Assembly (NCBI GenBank): GCA_036403815.1
Contig: DASWQH010000068.1
Location: 1-64,000 of the forward strand
Origin: JACVRN01 sp036403815
Lineage (GTDB): Bacteria > Acidobacteriota > Blastocatellia > Pyrinomonadales > Pyrinomonadaceae
Reading direction: 5' to 3'
Length of the DNA stretch: 64,000 bases
Part shown: one piece after another, positions 34,356 to 41,933 of the stretch
Layout of the letters: the number at the start of each line of letters is the position of its first letter
How positions within the stretch are numbered: position 1 is the first letter of the stretch
Made by a program: the position numbers and the translations under genes
The notes under the pieces: generated by a model
Databases searched by the model: none
Told to the model about the DNA's origin: nothing
Seen by the model: only the letters and a program-made list of their open reading frames with translations

Positions 34356-34874
34356 ATGCGACACAAAGGTATCGCGCTTGCCTGCGCTCTTCTGGCGCTC
34401 GTGCTCTCCTTTTCGAGCGCCTTTGCGCAGACCGAGACTTTCTCGGACGCCAATGTCGATTACACGTTTGAGCTGCCGTCTCCGACGTGGCGGCTTATAG
34501 AAAAGCCGGATGCAGACCATGCGCTCGCGGGCTTCATCTACGGCGACCGCATGGACGGCTATCTACAGATTCGCAAAGAGGTGGTGGACGCTGGCGTCAC
34601 GCCCGAGAATCTGTCGCAGCGTGAGAGCGAGCAAAAGCTTCGCTTCCTGCCCGGCTTTGTCGAAGGGAAAGAGGAGAAGTTCGCCGGGCGCATGAACGGC
34701 GTCGCCTTTAATTACGAATATACCTATGCCGGAAAACCCATGACGGGGCGCATCTATTATCTACAGGCCGACAACCGCACGATTTATGTGCTGCGCTTCA
34801 CTGGCCTGCGCGACCGCATAGGCCGCGTACGCAACCAGATGGACAACATCGCCCGCAGCTTCCGTCTGAAATAG
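34356..34874 (+). CDS. Hypothetical secreted protein
   Basis: The ATG at 34356 gives MRHKGIALACALLALVLSFS, a signal peptide ending at FAQ, and is preferred over the in-frame GTG at 34320 that would precede the signal. AGGAG lies at 34337-34341. The mature 145 residues look like one small alpha/beta domain (YTFELPSPTWRLIEKPDA; RIYYLQADNRTIYVLRFTG) similar in style to DUF1795/PsbP-like proteins. Function is unknown. A terminator follows. Confidence 0.65.
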   Translation: MRHKGIALACALLALVLSFSSAFAQTETFSDANVDYTFELPSPTWRLIEKPDADHALAGFIYGDRMDGYLQIRKEVVDAGVTPENLSQRESEQKLRFLPGFVEGKEEKFAGRMNGVAFNYEYTYAGKPMTGRIYYLQADNRTIYVLRFTGLRDRIGRVRNQMDNIARSFRLK

Positions 34875-34908
34875 AGCCGCGAGCGCGACAAGCATCAAAA
34901 ATTTTCTG

Positions 34909-34954
34909 GCCGCCCGTGACCGTATCAACTCGGTCGCGGGCGGCTCAGTTTTTA
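34909..34954 (+). terminator. Rho-independent terminator
   Basis: The stem GCCGCCCGTGACCG...CGGTCGCGGGCGGC is followed by TCAGTTTTT. Confidence 0.85.
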
Positions 34955-35012
34955 CAGGATGACTAATCAGACGCCTTGCGCTTTATAAGCTTTGAAGGCA
35001 CATAATAGATAC

Positions 35013-35432
35013 ATGAAACTAAAGCTCGCGCCGGGTCTCTCTATCGGAAAGTCCAGCATCAATGGCAAAGGGTGCTTTGCTACCGTTCGGTTTCCGCGAG
35101 GGAAGATGATAGCCGAGTACACAGGCGAGAGGATTACGGATGCGGAGGCCACCAAGCGCGCGGGCAAGCGCCGTGTGCTTAGAATCTGCGCCGTTAATTC
35201 AAGCTGGAGTCTGGATGGAAGCCGCGGGGGGAACGGCACGCACTACATCAACCACTCGTGCCAGCCCAACAGCTTTATGAAAATCCTCTACGGCCACATA
35301 CAGTTTTACGCCCTGCGCGATATTCATCCCGGCGAAGAGATTACGCTCGACTACGAATACACGCTTCACTCGGACAGAAAGCGTTGCTACTGCGGCGCTC
35401 CCACCTGCCGGGGGACAATCAATAAGAGGTAA
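35013..35432 (+). CDS. SET-domain protein lysine methyltransferase
   Basis: The ATG at 35013 is chosen over an in-frame TTG at 34992. The 139-residue protein is a compact SET domain: GKGCFATVRFPRGKMIAEYTGE at the N-terminus; THYINHSCQPN, the pseudoknot-forming NHSCxPN motif; GEEITLDYEY; and a post-SET-like CYCGAPTCRG cysteine cluster that could bind zinc. It should use AdoMet to methylate lysines of a protein. The SET family is mainly eukaryotic, but scattered bacterial members are known. The substrate is unknown. It is followed at once by the AhpD-like selenoprotein gene. Confidence 0.92.
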   Translation: MKLKLAPGLSIGKSSINGKGCFATVRFPRGKMIAEYTGERITDAEATKRAGKRRVLRICAVNSSWSLDGSRGGNGTHYINHSCQPNSFMKILYGHIQFYALRDIHPGEEITLDYEYTLHSDRKRCYCGAPTCRGTINKR

Positions 35433-35493
35433 AGGTATTTTGGAAGAAAGCTCCGGCGAACAAAGCTTAAGCCGACAGTAGAAGGGAATTGAG

Positions 35494-36033
35494 ATGGCTA
35501 GAGTAAAGGACGTGAATCCGGCTGAGGTGGAAAGCTCTATCAGAAAAGTCTTTGAGGCGCAGACTGAGAGGTGGGGCGCGCCTCTTCTCAATCATCTACT
35601 CTACGCGCGGCGATCTACAATCTTTCGCGGCGTGCGTGCAATGTGGACTGGCATTGACAGTTCCGGCCTGATTGACGGACGGCTGGCGGCGCTCGTCAAT
35701 CGTCGCGTCGCGTACCTTAACGGCTGCGAGTTTTGACAGGACATCAACGCTGCCGTGGGCAGTGAGCTTGGGATAACAAACGAGAAGCTGGAAGCTCTGG
35801 CTGACTATGCGACCAGCGAGCTTTACACCGAAACGGAACGGCTCGTGCTTGAATACGCCGACGCTATTACGATCACAGGCCGGGAGGTGACGGACGAACT
35901 CTTCGCGCGCCTGCGCCGGATTTATGACGACGATGCTCTGGTGGAGCTGACCATGATCATCGCCTGGGAAAACTCGTCCAGCAAATTCAACCGCGCCCTG
36001 CGCGTGCCGTCCCAAAAATTATGGAAGCGTTAG
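35494..36033 (+). CDS. AhpD-like / carboxymuconolactone decarboxylase-fold selenoprotein (in-frame UGA = Sec)
   Basis: The frame runs from ATG 35494 to the stop at 36033 with one in-frame TGA at 35734-35736. Read through, the protein is 179 residues and matches the CMD/AhpD fold before and after the TGA. Upstream is LIDGRLAALVNRRVAYLNGC, and downstream are ERLVLEYADAITITGREV and LVELTMIIAW. The local motif NGCEF-U aligns with the family motif NGCxxC, so TGA stands at the second redox Cys (C-x-x-U). A SECIS-type hairpin starts 14 nt downstream, and selA lies in the same window. It is probably a peroxidase or thiol oxidoreductase. GAAGGGA is the ribosome-binding site. Annotation as two short genes or a pseudogene would be wrong if this reading holds. 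Confidence 0.88.
35734..35764 (+). promoter_or_regulatory. Bacterial SECIS element and recoded UGA
   Basis: Downstream of TGA (35734-35736) a 7-bp stem CGCTGCC/GGCAGTG (35748-35754 with 35758-35764, one G-U pair) closes on loop GTG. A G stands first in the loop, 18 nt after the TGA. Position and loop fit the bacterial SECIS recognised by SelB. Confidence 0.8.
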
Positions 36034-36048
36034 AATACTGGTTGAAAA

Positions 36049-36174
36049 GTCCCGTAGGGACGACTGAAATCTTTCCGCGATTTATTCAGTCGTCCCTACG
36101 GGACTCAAACGTTAAATCGCCACTCTGACCCAGCCATAAATGGCTGGGCTATTATCAATCGTCCCTACGGGACT
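36049..36174. repeat. Palindromic repeat, AGTCCCGTAGGGACG family
   Basis: AGTCCCGTAGGGACGACTGA and its complement are followed by CAGCCATAAATGGCTGGG and ATCGTCCCTACGGGAC. It is the right half of the two-tier structure at 4874 and 18897, again between convergent genes. Confidence 0.8.
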
Positions 36175-36223
36175 TGTATAAAGATGCTTTTCCCAGCAGT
36201 TTCTCAGATTGCGAACTGCTTCA

Positions 36224-38257
36224 TTAAAGCCTTGGTAAGGTAAAACTGAACTTCGAGCCGCGACCGACTTCGGATTCCAGGGCGACCGAGCCGCCGTGTT
36301 GTTCTACGACTTCGCGCACGAACGATAACCCTAAGCCTGTGGTCTCGGCATCCTTCTCCTGCCCGTCGCGGGTCACGCGATAAAATTTCTCCCAGACGCG
36401 ATCAATCGATTCGGGCGGAATGCCGAAACCTCTATCTTCCACCAGCACGCGCACGGCCTCTGCTTCGAGCACTGTGGAGACAGCGACGGTCGTCTTTTCC
36501 GGGCTATACTTGATGGCGTTGTCAATCAGATTGGCGACGCATTGCGTAATGAGGCTTTTGTCTGCGGCTACGGGCGGCAGCTTCGATGGTGCCATCTGGA
36601 CAAGACGTATGCGTTTCTTCTTGGCGACGGGTTGTAGATTGACGACCATATCACCCACCACATCGTCCAGCTTGAGCGGAATCTTCAAGACCCCCTGTTT
36701 GTCTGCGGCCTCAAGCTTCGTCACCGAAAGGAAAGTATCAATCATGCGTGATAGCCGCTGCGACTCGCTGACGATAATGTTCAGGAACTCGCGCGACTCA
36801 GCCGAGATTTCTTCGTCCATCGCCAGCAGCTCTGCGAAGCCGTTGATAGAAGTGATGGGGGTGCGAAGCTCGTGCGACATCAGGGAGATCATGTCGCTCT
36901 TGAGCTTTTCATACTCCTTCATGCGAGAGACATCACGCACCGTGACGGCCAGACAAACGGGCTGCGCTTGAGAATCTTCATTTGACTCACGCGCGAAGCA
37001 GAGCGCTATGCGCACCAGCAGAGTTTGATTTCTATCCGGATAATAAAGCTCGCGCTCGTAGGCGCTTCCTGTTTGTAACACGCGGCGGACTGCTATGGTT
37101 GGCTCGTCGAAGACGCCCGTGCGGAAGCGATCCAGAAGAGCGAAGAGATCAACCTTACAGGCTTCCACGGCTGCAAGCCGCGCGGCTTGCAGCATAGGCG
37201 GATTCAGAAAGGCAATCGTGCCGTCCAGATAGGCAACCGCCTGGCCGTCCGAAGTCTCCGAGAGAACTTCCGCGCCGAAGCGCTGCTCGGTCAACAGGCC
37301 GCTGACGACGCGAAAGGCTTCGAGCCGACGAACGGCTTCGCTCGTCGAGAGAAAGGTTGCAAGGTCTTTCCCCTGCATTCCCTTGCGCGCTTCGTCACGC
37401 TGAAAACTGCGTGCAAGCTGTGCGCCGACCGCGCTGAGCAGTGGCCGGTCGCTCTCGTCAAAAGGCTCGCGCAAGCGTAGAAGCAGAGCGCCCACAGTAC
37501 ACCCTTCATGACGAAGGGGGACGGCGACGCTTGCTGCAACGCTCCTGCCCGCGCCTTCCATCTCTTTTGTCGCCGTCACAATCTGAGCGGTCGCTACAGC
37601 GCGCTCGCACAACTGTACGCCCTCGCGCCAGGTTGAATTGCGGTCGGCCTCGATCCGCGCGCCCGGCTGCTGAGAGCGCGTGCGCGCCGCAGGAGCAAGC
37701 CTGCCACTCTCATCCGGGTGAAAAATGATCGCTTCATCCAAAGGCAGCACGGCCTCAAGTAGCTTCAGCCCGCTCATCAATCGTTCGCTGGCCTCTGCGC
37801 CCTCCAACTGATTGACCTCGGAGGCAGCATCCAGAATGTTTCTGGTCAACTCTATATCGGTCTCGCGCAATCGCCTGACCTGCACAATGAGCGCGCCCAT
37901 GATGGCCGCCAGAGCCATCGGCGCGAATACTATGTCGAGCTGAAAAAAAGCAGAGGCGAAGAGGCTGAGCGGCAAGAGCATTACAAGCACGCCGCCAACG
38001 TAAAGCAGCGCGTGGCGTGCGCCTGCGCGCTCGACTGCGAACCCACTGATGACGCCCGCAGCCAGAATCATGAGCGCCGCCACCCAGCCTTGCGGCGCAG
38101 CCACTTCACCCAGCTTCATAGGGCCTGCCATCACAAAGGTCGCCTGCAAGGAGGCCAGCACACCGGCAGCCCACAAGGCTAAGACCAGCAGCGCCGCACA
38201 AAGAGACAGCATAAAGGTGCCGAAAAGCGATTTCATTAAAATAGTTCTGTTTTTCAA
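36224..38257 (-). CDS. Membrane sensor histidine kinase (GAF-PAS-HisKA-HATPase)
   Basis: The 677-residue protein has four predicted membrane helices in the first 130 residues. A GAF-like domain follows (about 165-295), then a PAS-like region (about 310-430). The HisKA H-box is SHELRTPITSINGFAE (His near residue 460). The ATPase shows the N-box NLIDNAIKYSPE, G1 DRGFGIP and G2 GLGLSF. It should autophosphorylate on His and pass phosphate to a response regulator. No regulator is encoded next to it, so it is an orphan here. The signal sensed is unknown. Confidence 0.93.
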   Translation of the reverse strand: MKNRTILMKSLFGTFMLSLCAALLVLALWAAGVLASLQATFVMAGPMKLGEVAAPQGWVAALMILAAGVISGFAVERAGARHALLYVGGVLVMLLPLSLFASAFFQLDIVFAPMALAAIMGALIVQVRRLRETDIELTRNILDAASEVNQLEGAEASERLMSGLKLLEAVLPLDEAIIFHPDESGRLAPAARTRSQQPGARIEADRNSTWREGVQLCERAVATAQIVTATKEMEGAGRSVAASVAVPLRHEGCTVGALLLRLREPFDESDRPLLSAVGAQLARSFQRDEARKGMQGKDLATFLSTSEAVRRLEAFRVVSGLLTEQRFGAEVLSETSDGQAVAYLDGTIAFLNPPMLQAARLAAVEACKVDLFALLDRFRTGVFDEPTIAVRRVLQTGSAYERELYYPDRNQTLLVRIALCFARESNEDSQAQPVCLAVTVRDVSRMKEYEKLKSDMISLMSHELRTPITSINGFAELLAMDEEISAESREFLNIIVSESQRLSRMIDTFLSVTKLEAADKQGVLKIPLKLDDVVGDMVVNLQPVAKKKRIRLVQMAPSKLPPVAADKSLITQCVANLIDNAIKYSPEKTTVAVSTVLEAEAVRVLVEDRGFGIPPESIDRVWEKFYRVTRDGQEKDAETTGLGLSFVREVVEQHGGSVALESEVGRGSKFSFTLPRL

Positions 38258-38450
38258 GGTAGATTAAAGATTCAAATGAAGGTCTGAAAAATCGAGCGGA
38301 AGGTCTCTCGAAAAGGCATGTCCCGTTAAGCTTTATGCTTAACGAGCTGAAGAGATTATACACTGAAAAGCGGTGTTAGATGCAAGCAGAAACTTAATTT
38401 GGTAACGGCTTGACGTAAGTTCGCCATAAAGAGGGCAGCGTATTCGCCCA

Positions 38451-38524
38451 AGCCCCGTAGGGGCGGAATATTTATAGCCCACGGCGTTAGCCGTGGGCTA
38501 TAAATATTCCGCCCCTACGGGGCT
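38451..38524. repeat. Perfect long palindrome, AGCCCCGTAGGGGCGG family
   Basis: AGCCCCGTAGGGGCGGAATA, TTTATAGCCCACGG, CGTTAG and the full complement form an almost perfect 74-bp hairpin upstream of the histidine kinase and beyond the selA 3' end. Confidence 0.85.
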
Positions 38525-38577
38525 AAGGATGCTTCGTTCCTGTCTCCGATCCTTTCGTACATTCATTTACGTTAAGC

Positions 38578-40005
38578 TTATAGGGAGACAAGCGATTTCA
38601 ACAGTTCATCTTCCTCGTCTTCATCAACAGTGCGTAGGTCTAAGAGCACGTTGTCTTCAGCGATGCGCGCGATGACGGGCGGTGTGCTTCGGCGCAATTG
38701 GTGGTCGAGGGCATCCGGCGAAAGCGAGTTGTGTTTCAGGGCTATGAGGGCGGTGCGCAGGTGAGTGGTGGGCGCAGCGCCGCCTCCGATGGCGGATTCT
38801 CCTTCGACAATCTCGAAGCTTAAGTGTTCATGCTTGAGCTGCCTGCGCAATCTTGAGAGAAAGCGGCGGGCGCGCTTTTCCACTTCTGCGTGCGTCAGTG
38901 CGAGCATACGGAGCACGGGAATCTCTTCCGGAGCAGCGCCGCGACGATAGATTTCAAGCGTGGATTGCAGCGCGGCCAGCGCCAGCTTGTCTACGCGCAG
39001 GGCGCGATAGAGTGGATGCCTGCGCAGGCGCGCGATGACTCGGTCGCGCCCGACGATGAGTCCGGCCTGAGCACTGCCTAGAAGCTTATCGCCGCTGAAG
39101 GTGACGACATCCGCTCCGCTCCTGATTGATTCGCTTATCACAGGCTCGCCTTCCAGACCGTACGCGCTGAGGTCAGAGAGCGCGCCGGAGCCTGCGTCTT
39201 CGTAGAGCGGAAGCTTTGCTTCATGGGCTAGACGCGCGAGCTCCTGCAAAGACGGCGTGGCCGTAAAGCCTACTATGCGATAGTTGGATGTATGCACGCG
39301 CATGACGAGTCGTGTGTCAGGGTCAATGGCGCGCTCGTAATCCGAGAGGCGCGTTCGGTTAGTGGTTCCGACTTCGATGAGACGCGTGCCGGATTGAGCC
39401 ATGACATCGGGCACGCGAAAGTCCCCGCCTATCTCTACAAGCTCGCCGCGCGAGACGATTGCCGTGCCGCCGCCTGAGATGACCGTCAAGACGAGCAGTG
39501 CTGCCGCCGCGCAGTTGTTGACCACGAGCGCACTTTCAGCTCCGGTTAACTCCGCCAGCAGCCGCTCGACCTGAGCGCCGCGATTGCCCCGCGCGCCCGC
39601 TTCCAAATCATATTCAAGCGTGCAGTAGCGAGCCGCATCAATTGAAACCGCAAGCCGCGCAGCTTCAGCCAGAGGCGCGCGCCCCAGATTGGTGTGCAGG
39701 ATGACACCCGTGGCGTTGATGACGCGGCGGAGTCCCGACGATGCATCAAGCTGGCACGCACGCTCAAGCCGCCTGACGGCTTCGCTTATCAAAGCCTCGC
39801 GTGCCTGATTGCCGTTGGTTGACGGGGAAGCCTGCGCCTGTCCCTGTAGCTGCACGCGCATTTCTCCAGTGACCTCGCGCGCCAGGGCTGCAAGGCGCTG
39901 CGCTCCCACCCGTTCGCGTAAAAGACGCGCTTCGGGCGTGCGCAGTAGCGCGTCAACCGACGGTAGCGCACGCAGTAGCTTCTTGTTTCCTGAACTACCT
40001 GTCAT
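38578..40005 (-). CDS. selA: L-seryl-tRNA(Sec) selenium transferase
   Basis: The 475-residue PLP enzyme has the normal SelA length. Visible segments are LRRVINATGVILHTNLGRAP, ALVVNNCAAAALLVL, the GDKLLGSAQAGLIVG motif with the PLP-binding Lys (near residue 310), and the C-terminal VLLDLRTVDEDEED. It converts seryl-tRNA(Sec) to selenocysteyl-tRNA(Sec) using selenophosphate from SelD. selB, selC and selD are not in the window. The UGA-containing AhpD-like gene lies 2.5 kb away and is its logical client. The ATG is preceded by a promoter-less looking 230-bp gap that contains an inverted repeat. Confidence 0.96.
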   Translation of the reverse strand: MTGSSGNKKLLRALPSVDALLRTPEARLLRERVGAQRLAALAREVTGEMRVQLQGQAQASPSTNGNQAREALISEAVRRLERACQLDASSGLRRVINATGVILHTNLGRAPLAEAARLAVSIDAARYCTLEYDLEAGARGNRGAQVERLLAELTGAESALVVNNCAAAALLVLTVISGGGTAIVSRGELVEIGGDFRVPDVMAQSGTRLIEVGTTNRTRLSDYERAIDPDTRLVMRVHTSNYRIVGFTATPSLQELARLAHEAKLPLYEDAGSGALSDLSAYGLEGEPVISESIRSGADVVTFSGDKLLGSAQAGLIVGRDRVIARLRRHPLYRALRVDKLALAALQSTLEIYRRGAAPEEIPVLRMLALTHAEVEKRARRFLSRLRRQLKHEHLSFEIVEGESAIGGGAAPTTHLRTALIALKHNSLSPDALDHQLRRSTPPVIARIAEDNVLLDLRTVDEDEEDELLKSLVSL

Positions 40006-40091
40006 TTACAAAAGCTTCCATCCCGGATGAACCGCTCTTCGTTCAGCCTCATGCGAAAAGTAGCATAAGCTCTTTCCGGCAACAAATACGT

Positions 40092-40189
40092 AGTCTAGAG
40101 AGTCTGGGGAGTCTGGGGAGTCTAGAGAGCCGGAATGACTTTCTTTTGACTCTCTAGACTCTCCGAGACTCTCTGGACTCTCTAGACTT
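40092..40189. repeat. Long inverted repeat of AGTCTAGAGAGTCTGG words
   Basis: AGTCTAGAGAGTCTGGGGAG and further copies on the left face AGAGTCTCTGGACTCTCTAG-type units on the right. A sibling with the same words is at 49745-49829. It lies between the divergent selA and the following gene. Confidence 0.7.
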
Positions 40190-40293
40190 AAATAGAAGTT
40201 GACACGCCGGATTCAAAACGGCTAGATTCGATAAAGAGGGTGCGCGCCCCTCAGTCCCTCCTGGGCGCGCCTGATGAGAGGAGTACATCCACA

Positions 40294-40944
40294 GTGCCAA
40301 TCCGCGACAACAGGTGGGCGCGTGCCAAAGAGCAGCGAAGGCAGCGAGCCGCCAAACAGGGAATCCTCGACACCGAGCCGACTATTGACGAGCAGTTGAC
40401 CCGCCTTGAAGACGACATACGCAGACTCAAAGTAGAGTTCGACATTTACTTCAACGGTGCGACGAAGCGCCCGCCCTACGATACTAAGAACCGTATCGAG
40501 ACGACGTTCAAACGGCTGGCCGATGATCGCACGCTGACCTTTGCGCAGCGCTTTCGCTACAACACCCTGATGGCGCGTCACACTGCCTTCCGAGAGCTGT
40601 GGCGGCGTACCATGCAGGGACGCGAAGAGGGACGCGACCCCATGTCACAGGCGCGTGCCGTTAAGCACGAACCGGAGCATCACGAGACGGAGTTTCGCTC
40701 AAGCGTCGTCTGTAGGGACGCGCACACGGACGTGTCCACAGTGCGCGAGCTTTATGATGCGCTGGTTGAAGCAAAGAAAAGATGCAACGAGCCTGTGGAC
40801 GATCTATCCTTCCCGCGCTTTCATCATCTCATCGCCTCGAAGACAGACTCTTTGAAGGAGACATTGAACTGCGAGCGCGTGCGCTTTTCCGTGGACGTTG
40901 AAGGCGGGCGCGTCAACTTCAAAGCCAAAGCCGACAACGATTGA
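40294..40944 (+). CDS. MXAN_5187-C-like conserved protein
   Basis: A GTG start at 40294 has AGAGGAG at 40277-40283 about 10 nt upstream; the GTG at 40240 lacks such a site. The 216-residue protein is basic and helical, with no signal. The segment VEFDIYFNGATKRPPYDTKN, then FAQRFRYNTLMARHTAFREL and WRRTMQGREEG, matches by recall the MXAN_5187 C-terminal domain of myxobacteria and relatives. The remaining C-terminus (VSTVRELYDALVEAKKRCN; FKAKAD) is uncharacterised. Function is unknown, and the assignment is moderate. Confidence 0.6.
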   Translation: MPIRDNRWARAKEQRRQRAAKQGILDTEPTIDEQLTRLEDDIRRLKVEFDIYFNGATKRPPYDTKNRIETTFKRLADDRTLTFAQRFRYNTLMARHTAFRELWRRTMQGREEGRDPMSQARAVKHEPEHHETEFRSSVVCRDAHTDVSTVRELYDALVEAKKRCNEPVDDLSFPRFHHLIASKTDSLKETLNCERVRFSVDVEGGRVNFKAKADND

Positions 40945-40971
40945 TTTTGCTTCTCGGCAGCTTACGGCAAA

Positions 40972-41010
40972 TAAGAAGGGCGACCCCCAACTGGGAGTCG
41001 CCCTTCTGTT
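40972..41010. terminator. Bidirectional terminator hairpin
   Basis: AGAAGGGCGACCCCC...GGGAGTCGCCCTTCT with T-rich flanks lies between the convergent MXAN_5187-like and cold-shock genes, so it can serve both. Confidence 0.8.
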
Positions 41011-41067
41011 ATTCTGCGCTTTCCGGGCTCAAGACCGGAAGCCGAGTGGCTTCAGAAAAGCCTGGTC

Positions 41068-41274
41068 TTACACCTTGATCACTTTTTCAGCCTGCGGTCC
41101 TTTGGGGCCTTGAGTCACTTCAAACTCGACCGTCTGACCCTCTTCGAGAGTCTTGAAGCCGTCGCCCTGAATGGCGCTGTAGTGAACGAAGATGTCGGAA
41201 GAGCCGGGCTGCTCGATGAAGCCATAACCCTTCGAGTTGTTGAACCACTTGACCTTACCGGTAATTCTAGACAT
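41068..41274 (-). CDS. CspA-family cold shock protein
   Basis: The 68-residue protein is a complete cold-shock domain. It has VKWFNNSKGYGFI with RNP1 (KGYGFI), DIFVHYSAI (RNP2), and the closing VEFEVTQGPKGPQAEKV. It binds single-stranded RNA and DNA and melts RNA secondary structure. A predicted promoter lies about 310 bp upstream, giving an unusually long 5' leader as in E. coli cspA, where the leader controls cold induction. A terminator follows downstream. Confidence 0.96.
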   Translation of the reverse strand: MSRITGKVKWFNNSKGYGFIEQPGSSDIFVHYSAIQGDGFKTLEEGQTVEFEVTQGPKGPQAEKVIKV

Positions 41275-41584
41275 AGCAAACGAATCCTCCTAATGATTCG
41301 GTAAAACCGGAGCAATAAAAGCTCTGACGAGACTTTTACAGCTTCCGACGAGGTGAACACTTGTGAGCCGGATGCGCTTCAGATATGGGAGCGCTCCACA
41401 AACACACAAACAAAAAAGCCTGCACCTGAGGCGGGACGTGCGCGGTTGCTCCGACGGGAGACTCGCGCTCGGCACTCTCAGACACAGACTAGCGGGGACA
41501 ACAGAAAACACATTGCAGTAAAGCTTGTAACTCGAACATGCGCGGGCGGATATTTAGGATGCCCTGCACTGGAAACGACTGCGC

Positions 41585-41614
41585 ATACTAAACAATAGCC
41601 TTTTGCCCTGTCAA
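41585..41614 (-). promoter_or_regulatory. Predicted sigma-70 promoter of the cold shock gene
   Basis: On the minus strand TTGACA (41609-41614) is 18 bp from TAGTAT (41585-41590). Transcription would begin near 41578, leaving a leader of about 300 nt before the cold-shock ATG. The position is inferred from the motifs only. Confidence 0.6.
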
Positions 41615-41641
41615 GCAAAAAAATCGCAAAAACAGAAAAAT

Positions 41642-41922
41642 AGAGGTTAGAGGTCGGAGGCCAGAGGTTAGCAATTGTCTTTAACGTTAGTTCTATATAA
41701 GAATGTGGATAATGTTTTTAGCTCCGTAGGAGCCGGATGTTTATAGTCTCTGGATGATAGATAACCCTAGCTCCGTAGGAGCTATATGTTAATTGATAAA
41801 GAACATTTAGCTCCTACGGAGCTTACTTCTTTTTGGAAACTTTAAGCTATAAACATCCGGCTCCTACGGAGCTTTCTTCTCTTACGTCGCGCCTCACGTG
41901 TCTTTAACTGACCTCTGACCTC
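41642..41922. repeat. Triple-nested palindromic repeat, AGCTCCGTAGGAGC core
   Basis: Outermost arms AGAGGTTAGAGGTCGG and CTGACCTCTGACCTCT enclose the 41718-41872 element. That element has TTAGCTCCGTAGGAGCCGGA outer arms and AGCTCCGTAGGAGCTA inner arms. It is located between the cold-shock promoter and the 3' end of the S46 peptidase gene. No gene is seen. Confidence 0.8.
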
Positions 41923-41933
41923 TTTTTTGCCTT

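Noticed and set aside
35494..36033. Two separate small genes, or a nonsense-mutated pseudogene
   Set aside because: The frame matches one AhpD domain before and after the TGA, the TGA is at the redox-Cys position, and a SECIS-like hairpin and selA are present.
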